Made by a program: the position numbers and the translations under genes
Origin: Cytophagaceae bacterium ABcell3
GTDB lineage: Bacteria; Bacteroidota; Bacteroidia; Cytophagales; Cytophagaceae
NCBI GenBank assembly: GCA_030913385.1
Contig: CP133159.1
Coordinates: 1,882,584 to 1,946,583 of the forward strand
DNA length: 64,000 nucleotides
Reading direction: 5' to 3'
Notes under the pieces: model-generated
Database searches by the model: none
Told to the model about the DNA's origin: nothing
The model's input: only the letters and a program-made list of their open reading frames with translations
Part shown: one piece after another, positions 52,902 to 60,896 of the stretch
Layout of the letters: each line of letters opens with the position of its first letter
How positions within the stretch are numbered: the stretch's first letter is position 1

Positions 52902-53483
52902 TTGAACTACCTTGGCCATGCACTTCTTTCAGGGTCTGACGATATCCTTATTGGCAACTTTATAGCAGACGCTGTAAAAGGTAAGGCTGTTAACGATTAT
53001 CCTTCATTGGTGAAAGCAGGTATCTTGTTGCACCGTGAAATAGATTGTTATACAGATAGCCACCCTGCGTTTCTAAATATGAAGCGTCGACTTTCCACAT
53101 CTTATCGGCATTACTCAGGTGTTATTGCTGATATTTATATTGACCATTTTTTGGCCAATGGCTGGAATGCTTTTTCCTCTATGCCTTTGACTGTGTTTAC
53201 TCAGCGTGTATATAGGTTGCTGGAGTATAATAGCGAGTCCCTGCCTTTGAAATTCCAAAAGTTGCTTCCTCACATGATCTCAAACGATTGGTTGTATAAT
53301 TACTCAAAACTCTACGGGGTACAGAAGTCTTTGGAGGGGTTAAGCCGGAGAACCTCTTTTGATTCTGGGATGGAAAATGCTATTTACGCACTCTCTCAAG
53401 ACTATCCTTTTTATAAGCATCAGGCCTGTCTTTTCCTATCAGATGCCATTAAACGTTTCCCTGGTACATACACCTTGAAATAA
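52902..53483 (+). CDS. ACP phosphodiesterase-like protein (AcpH/DUF479)
   Basis: The protein has 193 residues with a TTG start immediately after the previous stop. It contains the family pattern MNYLGHALLS, IGNFIADAVKG, GILLHREIDCYTDSHP and VIADIYIDHFLANGW, with the conserved His/Asp metal-binding residues of HD-like AcpH. AcpH removes 4'-phosphopantetheine from acyl carrier protein. Bacteroidota homologues are uncharacterised, so substrate assignment is by family. Confidence 0.85.
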   Translation: MNYLGHALLSGSDDILIGNFIADAVKGKAVNDYPSLVKAGILLHREIDCYTDSHPAFLNMKRRLSTSYRHYSGVIADIYIDHFLANGWNAFSSMPLTVFTQRVYRLLEYNSESLPLKFQKLLPHMISNDWLYNYSKLYGVQKSLEGLSRRTSFDSGMENAIYALSQDYPFYKHQACLFLSDAIKRFPGTYTLK

Positions 53484-53684
53484 TTATTGGATATAATATA
53501 ATACTTTTTGTATTTTATAAAGAATGTTTATTTTATTTGTTCTTGTGTTTTATTGAGCTGAAATTGTACTATTTCTAATTGTGTTATTGCTAAGGTGTTG
53601 TTTATTAAATATTTATTATTTTAGTGTCTCAGACTTTTTTTGCTAAAAATAGTCTATTTTTAGTTTTTTTAAACAAAGTCGTGT

Positions 53685-53715
53685 TTTGTCTGTAATATAA
53701 TTTTACCTACATTTG
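53685..53715 (+). promoter_or_regulatory. Consensus promoter for the TerB-like gene
   Basis: TTTG at 53685-53688, 19 bases, TACATTTG at 53708-53715: an exact Bacteroidota TTTG-N19-TANNTTTG promoter, giving a ~38-base leader before the ATG at 53758. The rest of the 274-base gap is AT-rich without other signals. Confidence 0.85.
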
Positions 53716-53757
53716 TACTGTAGATAACGGAATAAGAAACCTCAAAAATTTACCCAT

Positions 53758-54192
53758 ATGTTTATGCTAACTTTTTTCGAGACTAAAAAGACCAAACATC
53801 AGAAAAGCCATCTTAGAAATCTGATTGCACTTGCTAAGACAGATGGTTTTATGTCTGATTCGGAAATTGAATACATTTTCCGTGTTGGTGATAAAATGGG
53901 TTTGAAGTATGAAGATACTCAAGCTGTGCTTGAAGATGTTTCTGTTTATGACTTTGTTAAACCTTCTAATGACGATGAAAGGTTTAATGAGATTTTTAAC
54001 CTTGTACAGTTAATGTTGGTTGAAGGAAAAATTGAAGATGCGGAAATGGACTTCTGCATTGAGATAGCACGCAAGTCAGGTGTAAGACCTGCTATAGCTG
54101 GCGTTTTAGTCAGAAAAATTACCATGGATTTAATGAAAGGTCTTAATAAAGAAACTATCAAAGCGCAAGTTAAAAGCTTCTTGTTGATGTAA
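53758..54192 (+). CDS. TerB-like helical protein
   Basis: This 144-residue all-alpha protein resembles the tellurite-resistance TerB fold: LRNLIALAKTDGFMSDSEIEYI near the start, and a second half-repeat LVQLMLVEGKIEDAEMDFCIEIARKSGV, both with acidic residues at the TerB metal-site positions. It has its own consensus promoter and terminator, so it is a single-gene transcription unit. The physiological role is unknown and no other ter genes are present. Confidence 0.72.
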   Translation: MFMLTFFETKKTKHQKSHLRNLIALAKTDGFMSDSEIEYIFRVGDKMGLKYEDTQAVLEDVSVYDFVKPSNDDERFNEIFNLVQLMLVEGKIEDAEMDFCIEIARKSGVRPAIAGVLVRKITMDLMKGLNKETIKAQVKSFLLM

Positions 54193-54236
54193 TTTTACCT
54201 AAAAAACTGTTTGCAATTTACTTTTACTCGTTTTAG

Positions 54237-54259
54237 GGCCGCAAGTGCGGCCTTTTTTT
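54237..54259 (+). terminator. Intrinsic terminator after the TerB-like gene
   Basis: GGCCGC-aagt-GCGGCC followed by seven T, 44 bases after the stop codon. Confidence 0.93.
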
Positions 54260-54286
54260 ATGCCATACAGTATAATAGGAACTAGT

Positions 54287-54492
54287 GTAGGGGCTGTTGG
54301 AAAAGTAATAAGTGTGTGTAGCCAAAGGCATGCCTTGTGGCTACACTACGCATGGCCTTACAAGAGTCGTATTGGAAGGCCATAAAGTAGATTGTGCGCT
54401 TGTGGCTAGCCCAAAAAGTAGTAATGATTAAAAACTTCTCAAGTTACTGTACACGGAAAATTTGAAATAGCCGAAAAACCTTTGCACCTAAT
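54287..54492 (+). repeat. Repeat family C, copy 3
   Basis: This copy shares GTAGGGGCTGTTGGAAAAGT, GCATGCCTTGTGGCTACAC, ATGGCCTTACA, CTTGTGGCTAGCCC and TTTGCACCTA with the copies at 24499 and 45322. The right-end ATTTTGGGCG block is missing, so it is truncated on that side. Confidence 0.78.
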
Positions 54493-54495
54493 AAT

Positions 54496-55002
54496 TCAGG
54501 TTGAACTGGCGGCATTTTTCTTTTTAGTAAAAAAGCCGATAATCAGTGCTAGAAAGGTTCCTATAATAAAAGTGCCCTGGAAAGACGATAGCGCTTGCCT
54601 TAAAGGGGTGAAGCTTCTTTTAAGTTCTGAGAGTTTTTCTTCTGCTTCTTCTTCGGTTAGGTCTTGTTCTGCTAATACTTCAGCGCCCATTTCTAAGGTG
54701 TGTTGTATAAATTCTTGGTTTCCAAAGCTGAAATAAATATATGTAAAGAGCCCTAAAAAGACTCCCGCATGTGTTGCTACCATTATTCCAGCTAATGTTG
54801 CCTGAAAGTAGTTGATTTGTGAATCATGCTTTGCTTTGGAAATATGCTTGATTGCTAGCAGCATTATCGCTACCATTACGATCAGGTTGATGAGTATTCC
54901 GTAGGCGGCTATTTTTGTGTCGTAAAGATAATTATAGATAACTCCGTCAATTATGCCCATTGCAATTCCTGCTGCGGCACCATAAGCAAAAGTATATTTC
55001 AT
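54496..55002 (-). CDS. DUF4199-family membrane protein
   Basis: This 168-residue protein has four transmembrane helices: AYGAAAGIAMGIIDGVIYNY, ILINLIVMVAIMLLAI, ATLAGIMVATHAGVFLGLF and FIIGTFLALIIGFF. Between helices 3 and 4 is an acidic helical segment (EQDLTEEEAEEKLSELK). This is the standard layout of DUF4199, widespread in Bacteroidota and of unknown function. Confidence 0.8.
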   Translation of the reverse strand: MKYTFAYGAAAGIAMGIIDGVIYNYLYDTKIAAYGILINLIVMVAIMLLAIKHISKAKHDSQINYFQATLAGIMVATHAGVFLGLFTYIYFSFGNQEFIQHTLEMGAEVLAEQDLTEEEAEEKLSELKRSFTPLRQALSSFQGTFIIGTFLALIIGFFTKKKNAASST

Positions 55003-55050
55003 CTGTTGTTGGGAAACTAATTAATGAAAGCGCAAATTAGCTAAAAAATA

Positions 55051-55081
55051 AAAAAGAGGGGCGGTAGGCTCCTCTTTTTTT
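55051..55081. terminator. Intrinsic terminator downstream of the M23 peptidase gene
   Basis: AAAAAGAGG (55051-55059) pairs with CCTCTTTTT (55071-55079), with A and T tracts on both sides, so it can act on the minus strand after the peptidase gene. Confidence 0.8.
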
Positions 55082-55127
55082 GTGCAAATTATATTGTCGC
55101 AAAGCGCAAAGCTGACGTAAATTTTAT

Positions 55128-56465
55128 TTATTTTTTTGCTATAGCTTCTTCTTCAGTCTCTTCTTCCTCTTCATTTTCCTTTTTGTCGTCTTTTTCAAGG
55201 TATGGTATTTTGTCAAGCTGCTTTTTGAGCACAGCCATTTGTTTCATGAAGCTCTCTTTCTCTGAAGCTTTTATAGGTTCTTTTTTGATCACTTTAACTT
55301 TGGTTCCATCCACTTGTTTTCCATTTTCCCAGAATCTGAAGCAGACATGTGGGCCTGTTGCTAAACCTGTACTTCCTACATATCCTATAACCTGTCCTTG
55401 GCTTACCCTTACGCCAGGTCTCATGCCTTTGGCTATTTTTGACATGTGTAGGTACTGGGTGGAGTAGGTATTGTTATGTTTTATTTTAACATAGTTGCCG
55501 TTATAGTTAGAGTATTTGGCTTCTACCACTACTCCGTCTCCAACAGAAATGATTGGAGTTCCCGTAGGTGCAGCATAATCTGTTCCCAAATGGGCTTTGA
55601 ACCTTTTCTGAACGGGATGGTACCTTCTCTTTGTATAGTGAGAGGTGATACGGAAATATTTTAACGGTGCTTTTAAGAAGCCTCCTTTTTGGGTACTGTT
55701 TCCCTCTTCGTCATAAAAAGCACTTACGCCGTTTTCAGGATGGTTAAAAGCGTAAAAAGTTCTGTCTCTGTGGTCGAAGCTGGCAGCAGCTACATTGCTT
55801 ATGCCGATAGGTTGGCCGTCTAATACAAGTTCGTCGTAAATCATGCGGAAGCGTTCACCTTTTTGTAAGCGGAAAAAGTCTACTTGTGTAGCAAAGATTT
55901 TAGAGAGTTCTATTGCTGCTAACTGCGAAGCATTATTTTCATTTAATGTTTCATATATTGATGAATATATTACTCCACCTATTTCGCGGCGTATGGTATC
56001 TACATCACGATAGTGCTTGTATACCTGCAAAGAATCAAATTTGTAAACAATGCGCTCTATCTGATTGGCGTCATAAACCAGGCATTGTGGTGTGTTTAGA
56101 GAGTCTTTGTTCGTGTAAATAGTATATTCATGACCTGCCCTAATATACCTCGGGTCAAAGACATCTTTAGATAAGTTGGCTATTTCATTAATAGCTTCAT
56201 ATGGAATGTTGAACTTCCGGAATATCTGGCTCAGGTTTTCATTTCGCTTGACCTTGTGCTTCTCAATGAGCATAGAGTCTATGATCATTCCGTACTCTAT
56301 AGTTGGCTCGGGCAGCTTTTCTTCGATCTGCTCATTAATGGTTTCTTCTGTCTCTACTGTAGGTTCGTTATCTAAGGTATACTTCTCTACAAGGTAGTAA
56401 CCGCCCAAAACAGTAGCAGTCAATAAAAATATTAAAAGGATACGCGGCAGGGGATTTCTTTTCAT
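55128..56465 (-). CDS. M23-family cell-wall endopeptidase with LysM-like segment
   Basis: The protein has 445 residues from MKRNPLPRILLIFLLTATVL, a signal anchor; a start 20 codons earlier lacks that form. A LysM-like segment (~70-120) precedes the LytM domain (~270-395). Zinc ligands H292 and D296 (HLGTD) are present. The usual HxH is H373-V-C375, so the second metal-binding His is Cys. Family members cut peptidoglycan cross-links during growth and division. The C-terminus is highly acidic (EEEEETEEE). Cys may replace His as a zinc ligand, or the enzyme may be inactive. Confidence 0.88.
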   Translation of the reverse strand: MKRNPLPRILLIFLLTATVLGGYYLVEKYTLDNEPTVETEETINEQIEEKLPEPTIEYGMIIDSMLIEKHKVKRNENLSQIFRKFNIPYEAINEIANLSKDVFDPRYIRAGHEYTIYTNKDSLNTPQCLVYDANQIERIVYKFDSLQVYKHYRDVDTIRREIGGVIYSSIYETLNENNASQLAAIELSKIFATQVDFFRLQKGERFRMIYDELVLDGQPIGISNVAAASFDHRDRTFYAFNHPENGVSAFYDEEGNSTQKGGFLKAPLKYFRITSHYTKRRYHPVQKRFKAHLGTDYAAPTGTPIISVGDGVVVEAKYSNYNGNYVKIKHNNTYSTQYLHMSKIAKGMRPGVRVSQGQVIGYVGSTGLATGPHVCFRFWENGKQVDGTKVKVIKKEPIKASEKESFMKQMAVLKKQLDKIPYLEKDDKKENEEEEETEEEAIAKK

Positions 56466-56678
56466 GACAATTATATATTCCTTTTTTAATTTCTCTAAAC
56501 CAATGGAAGCGGAAAAAGATTCCATTTATTTATTAAAGCGTCAAAATTATGAAATTATTTTAATTTGTATATTTTTTAGATTATTTATAATTACATTAAT
56601 GTACGTAATTGTATTAAAAAATACATTGCTAAAACCCTTTTTAAGATATATCGTAATTAAACACTTAAAAGATCGCCT

Positions 56679-56957
56679 ATGAGAATACATTATATAGTCT
56701 TTTTGCTAGTTGTGTTTTTATCTTCTTGTGTTTCAAGAGCGTATGTTGATAGCTCTGGGGAGGGTAAGAAAGATGATAAGAATTATCATGCAAAGACCGC
56801 CAATGCTATCATTTCAAAAGGCAAAAAGAATAAAAAGAAACGGGAAAGAAAAGCCGAAAGAAAGCGGCGTAAGGATAATAAAGAAGCTGCAAAAGCAGGG
56901 TCAGAGAAAAACAAGAAAAAGACTGTTAAGAATCCAGGCCCGTTTGATTTTTATTAA
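56679..56957 (+). CDS. Small lysine-rich lipoprotein
   Basis: This 92-residue protein has a lipoprotein signal (MRIHYIVFLLVVFLSSC, lipobox LSSC at residue ~17). The remainder is extremely basic (KKNKKKRERKAERKRRKDNK) and ends NPGPFDFY. It lies 20 bases upstream of the PorP/SprF gene and is probably co-transcribed. It may be an envelope-anchored electrostatic linker. No family is recognised. Confidence 0.65.
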   Translation: MRIHYIVFLLVVFLSSCVSRAYVDSSGEGKKDDKNYHAKTANAIISKGKKNKKKRERKAERKRRKDNKEAAKAGSEKNKKKTVKNPGPFDFY

Positions 56958-56977
56958 ATCAGTAGATATATCATGTG

Positions 56978-58006
56978 ATGAAGTTAAGGGCTACATTTTT
57001 AAGTATATTGACCATTTTATTGGCTGGGGTTGTATTTGAGTCTCGGGGGCAAGACGTTCAGTTCTCTCAATTCTATAATGTGCCTATGCATTTAAATCCT
57101 GCTTTTGCAGGTAGTGCGCACCAGACTAGAGGAACCTTGCACAACAGGCTTCAGTGGCCATCTTTAGATGCTACATATACCACCTCGTTGATTTCTGCCG
57201 ATACTTACTTCCCTGAATACAAAAGTGGGGTAGGGGTGATGGTCGTCCAAGACATTATGGGTGGGGCGGACTTTATGTCTACAGATGTCGTGTTGCAATA
57301 TGCTTATGAAGTGCACATAAACGAAAATATTACTTTTCGCCCTGGGTTGCAACTAGGGTATGTGTCAAGAACAGTAGATTATTCAGGGTTAATATTCCCG
57401 CAGCAGGTTGATGATCAGGGGCAGCATGATTTTGGAAACCCTTATGGCTTAGGTAATAGAATACATTATGTAGATATAGGTTCGGGCGGTATCCTTTATT
57501 CTAAGGACTTTTGGGTAGGAGCTTCTGCCCACCATATGAACCGCCCTAATCAGTCTTTTACGGGCGATGTAGCCCGACAGGCTATTAAGTACTCTTTTGT
57601 CGGAGGTTACAAAATTCGTTTAAAATCCAAGCAAAAATATCTCGCTTATCTACAGTCGGAGCCTGAGAGGGCTATCGTTCCTACGGTTCACTATAAAATG
57701 CAAGGGCCTTCTGACCAATTAGACGTTGGGGTTTACGCTATGTATGACATGGTGATGGCAGGTGTGTGGTATAGGGGTATTCCTATCAAAAAGTACGACA
57801 GTTTTTTACGTAACCATGAATCGGTGGTCTTGCTAGGCGGGGTGAAATTTGGTAATTTTAGCTTTAGCTATAGCTATGATATCGTGGTTTCCCGCTTATC
57901 AACGGTAAATACTTTCGGTGCCCATGAATTTAACCTAACTTATGTTCATAATCGTCAACCTAAAAAACGTAAGAAAATGAAAAGGTTGCCTTGTCCAAGT
58001 TTTTAA
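56978..58006 (+). CDS. PorP/SprF family type IX secretion system membrane protein
   Basis: The protein has 342 residues with a signal peptide (MKLRATFLSILTILLAGVVF). The diagnostic start DVQFSQFYNVPMHLNPAFAGS is followed by beta-strand repeats (GVGVMVVQDIMGG, FRPGLQLGYVSRT, SFSYSYDIVVSRL). PorP/SprF proteins are outer-membrane barrels working with the T9SS or gliding machinery, often paired with a PorE-like protein, as here. The ATG at 56978 is preferred to the GTG at 56975. Confidence 0.93.
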   Translation: MKLRATFLSILTILLAGVVFESRGQDVQFSQFYNVPMHLNPAFAGSAHQTRGTLHNRLQWPSLDATYTTSLISADTYFPEYKSGVGVMVVQDIMGGADFMSTDVVLQYAYEVHINENITFRPGLQLGYVSRTVDYSGLIFPQQVDDQGQHDFGNPYGLGNRIHYVDIGSGGILYSKDFWVGASAHHMNRPNQSFTGDVARQAIKYSFVGGYKIRLKSKQKYLAYLQSEPERAIVPTVHYKMQGPSDQLDVGVYAMYDMVMAGVWYRGIPIKKYDSFLRNHESVVLLGGVKFGNFSFSYSYDIVVSRLSTVNTFGAHEFNLTYVHNRQPKKRKKMKRLPCPSF

Positions 58007-58009
58007 CCT

Positions 58010-58175
58010 GGGCTATGGATTAGATTTCGTTATGAGGGGCAAAAGAACAAAAAAACAGCGTATTAGGTTTGCAAAGCATAGTGGTTCTATAGTTAAAAAC
58101 CAAATACGAGCGAAGCGTCTGATTTAAAGTTATTTTGCCACGCAATAGAAAGTTCTAATGCATATTTCAGGTTTA
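58010..58175 (+). repeat. Repeat family B, copy 3
   Basis: This copy shares GATTTCGTTATGAGG, GCAAAGCATAG, GAGCGAAGCG-CTGATTT, TTATTTTGC-ACG-AATAGAAAGTTCTA and TGCATATTTCAGGTTTA with the copies at 21163 and 29385. It lies between the porP-like and porE-like genes. Confidence 0.8.
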
Positions 58176-58221
58176 ATATTTTTCATGGTATATTCATGGT
58201 TAACTCATTAGTATTAGGATT

Positions 58222-59844
58222 ATGTTAAGGAACAGTATTCTGGGGTTTATATTTACACTATGTTTATGTAGTGTTTTTTCAAATGCCAATGCCCAGGCTT
58301 TCAAGAAAAGAGATATTCGCAAGCTAGAAGCTCATGCCATAGACTTTTTCGATAACAGGCAATTTGCCGAAGCAATTCCTTTATTTGCCAAGCTTGACAG
58401 TATAAAGCCTTTTTACCCTCCGTATCTTTTCCCTTTATTGGTAAGCTGTATAGGCGCTAACAAATATATAAAAGCTTTGGGCGTGGCGGAGCATGCATTG
58501 GATATTGAAAGTGAAATGCCTGTAGACTTTTATTTATATGCAGCCAAAGCACACCACTTAAATTATAAGTTTGATGAAGCTAAATCGCTCTACCAAGCCT
58601 ACAGGAACTCTTTGAGCAAAAAGAAGAAAGTAGATGAAGAATTGTTGCGTATTGTGGATAGGGATATTTTAATGTGTGACAATGCCAAGGAACTTGTTGG
58701 AAACCCTTTGGACATCGAAATTAAAAGTGTGGGTTCTAACATAAACTCTCCCTATGCTGATTATGGCCCTGTACTTTCGGCAGATGAGTCTATGCTTATT
58801 TTTACTTCTGATAGACCAAGGCAAACTGGTGGTTTTTTGAATGATGCATTTGAAAATATGGAGCACATTTATGTCTCTCACAAAACTGATTCTGGCTGGG
58901 GGGCGCCTGAACATATGGGCGATAATATCAATTCGAATGGGCATAATGCGGCAGTGGCTTTAAGTGCAGATGGACAAAAGCTATTGATTTATAGATCCGA
59001 AAATAATAGGATACTTTCTTTGTCTAGTGGGGATTTGTATATGAGTGAGTTGGAAGGTGATGAATGGACAAAGCCTGTAAAACTCCCTGAAGGGATCAAT
59101 AGCAAGGACTGGGAGCCTAGTGCTTCGTTTTCTGCTGATGAAAGAACTTTGTATTTTACCAGTGATAGAAAAGGCGGATACGGTGGAACTGATATTTATT
59201 ATGTAAAGAAGCTTCCAAATGGGGAGTGGGCAGTTCCTAGAAACCTTGGCGATAAAATAAATACCCCTTTTAATGAGGATTCCCCATTTATGCACCCCGA
59301 TGGTAAAACTTTATACTTTAGTTCCAATGGCCATAAAAGTATGGGTGGTTTTGATATTTTTTATTCTGAACTTGATGAAGAAACAGGGGAATGGTCGACT
59401 CCGGTCAATGTTGGATATCCTATCAATACCCCGCACGACGATGTTTACTTTTCCTGGTCTGCCGATGGTACTACCGCATACTTTTCTTCCTATCGAGAAA
59501 ATAGTGAGGGAGACATAGATATTTATTATGCCAATGTCTACAATGAAACATCTCCTGTTCTGTTAATGAAAGGTTTGGTGGTTGACTCTGTTTCCCAGAA
59601 GCCTATTCAAGCCACCATTACTGTTACGGATAAAAACTCTGATGAAGTAATAGGTGTATTTAACTCAAACAGGGCTTCTGGTAAATTTGTCATTATTTTA
59701 AATAAAGGTTCTTACAATGTTTCAATTGAAGCAGAAGAATATGAATTCTGCAACAGGCTGTTGGAAGTAGAAGATCTTGAAGAATACCGCGAGATTAATA
59801 AAAATATTAAGCTGTGCGCAAAACCAGGTCTGCAAGAAGAATAG
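58222..59844 (+). CDS. PorE-like protein: TPR, PD40 beta-propeller and carboxypeptidase-regulatory domain
   Basis: This 540-residue protein has a signal peptide (MLRNSILGFIFTLCLCSVFSNANAQ), TPR helices (~30-150), a PD40/WD40-like propeller (~175-440) with repeated LSADESMLIFTSDR, FSADERTLYFTSDR, MHPDGKTLYFSSNG and WSADGTTAYFSSYR units, and a carboxypeptidase-D regulatory-like beta domain (~447-530). Typical PorE proteins also end with an OmpA-like peptidoglycan-binding domain, which is absent here. The adjacent PorP/SprF gene suggests a joint surface-machinery module. Confidence 0.88.
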   Translation: MLRNSILGFIFTLCLCSVFSNANAQAFKKRDIRKLEAHAIDFFDNRQFAEAIPLFAKLDSIKPFYPPYLFPLLVSCIGANKYIKALGVAEHALDIESEMPVDFYLYAAKAHHLNYKFDEAKSLYQAYRNSLSKKKKVDEELLRIVDRDILMCDNAKELVGNPLDIEIKSVGSNINSPYADYGPVLSADESMLIFTSDRPRQTGGFLNDAFENMEHIYVSHKTDSGWGAPEHMGDNINSNGHNAAVALSADGQKLLIYRSENNRILSLSSGDLYMSELEGDEWTKPVKLPEGINSKDWEPSASFSADERTLYFTSDRKGGYGGTDIYYVKKLPNGEWAVPRNLGDKINTPFNEDSPFMHPDGKTLYFSSNGHKSMGGFDIFYSELDEETGEWSTPVNVGYPINTPHDDVYFSWSADGTTAYFSSYRENSEGDIDIYYANVYNETSPVLLMKGLVVDSVSQKPIQATITVTDKNSDEVIGVFNSNRASGKFVIILNKGSYNVSIEAEEYEFCNRLLEVEDLEEYREINKNIKLCAKPGLQEE

Positions 59845-60011
59845 CTACCGTAATGGCAATGAGTTGTTCTGTCGGGGAAATTTTAAGCTTCTTGAAATAC
59901 CTAATGTAGGGAAGGGGTAAATAATAGATGGTTCTAAAATTTTTAGGAGATTTTTTTAAGTCATAATCTTTCGTGCTAATTTATTTGTGAACTTTCAGAG
60001 GGAAACTTGAC

Positions 60012-60809
60012 ATGAATGAGATAAGGACTGTTATTGATGATTTAAATGATGTAGCCCGATTCTTGGCTAGGAGAGATATCCCTGAATTAAGCAAGGAAGC
60101 GTTTATTGAAAATTTTCAAATTCCCACAGTTGATGTGGTGCTGGTGTTAGGCTGTAGCATACCCTATGTTGCACAGCTTGGTGCTGCTGCATTGAGTCGC
60201 GGTATTGGAAAGAAGTTAATGATATCAGGTGGTTTAGGGCACTCTACAAAATATTTAGTAGATAAGGTCAAGGAGCTTTCCATTGTTGGTGATGAAGGTA
60301 TCGAGCTCCTGCCAGAAGCAGAAATTTTCAAGAAGATTATCACGCAGGTTAATGGTATTGATGAGAATGATGTCTTAGTAGAGAACCTTTCTACAAACTG
60401 TGGATCAAATGCATGCGAATCCTTAAAGCTTTTGAGGGGAATAAACCAGGTGCCGCGCTCCGTGCTACTACTGCAAGATCCTACCATGCAATTGCGTACA
60501 CATGCTTCATTTTTAAAAGAATGGGCTGAGGAGGACTGTTTGTTTATAAGTTATGCTCCTTTTGTACCGTCAGTAATTAAGTCTGAAAACACACATGAGT
60601 TCTTAAATAATGATGTTTTAGGGCTATGGAGTTTTGAGCGGTTTGTGGACCTTGTTTTAGGTGAAATACCTCGCCTGAGAAACGATGAAAATGGTTATGG
60701 CCCTAATGGAAAAGGCTTCATTGCTCCTGTAGAGGTGCCAGAAAATGTTTTGCTTGCGCACGAGCGCTTAGTGGCATCATACCAGTCTTTATTTAGAGAG
60801 CGTAGCTGA
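60012..60809 (+). CDS. ydcF: YdcF-like DUF218 protein
   Basis: This 265-residue protein matches E. coli YdcF along its length in features I recall: an N-terminal helical region (DLNDVARFLARRDIPE), VVLVLGCSIP, LMISGGLGHST, ENLSTNCGSNACESL, LLLQDPTMQLRTHASF and a C-terminal PRLRNDENGYGPNGKGFI. YdcF binds S-adenosylmethionine in vitro and its cellular role is unclear. It has no signal peptide, so it is cytoplasmic, unlike the related SanA/ElyC proteins. The 167 bases before it hold no other gene. Confidence 0.88.
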   Translation: MNEIRTVIDDLNDVARFLARRDIPELSKEAFIENFQIPTVDVVLVLGCSIPYVAQLGAAALSRGIGKKLMISGGLGHSTKYLVDKVKELSIVGDEGIELLPEAEIFKKIITQVNGIDENDVLVENLSTNCGSNACESLKLLRGINQVPRSVLLLQDPTMQLRTHASFLKEWAEEDCLFISYAPFVPSVIKSENTHEFLNNDVLGLWSFERFVDLVLGEIPRLRNDENGYGPNGKGFIAPVEVPENVLLAHERLVASYQSLFRERS

Positions 60810-60848
60810 TGGGCGATAATATATTTCAGATTCAAAGTTTTTACAAAT

Positions 60849-60877
60849 AAAAAAGGGCTATTTAGCCCTTTTTTTAT
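60849..60877. terminator. Convergent intrinsic terminator
   Basis: The stem GGGC/GCCC, extended by A6/T6 pairs, ends in TTTTTTT on the plus strand and the equivalent on the minus strand. It lies between convergent genes ending at 60809 and 60897. Confidence 0.88.
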
Positions 60878-60896
60878 TTGCAAAACATCAAAGTTG

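Noticed and set aside
56464-56682. 72-codon plus-strand frame before the lipoprotein
   Set aside because: It overlaps the start and promoter region of the divergent M23 peptidase gene, and its composition reflects AT-rich DNA.
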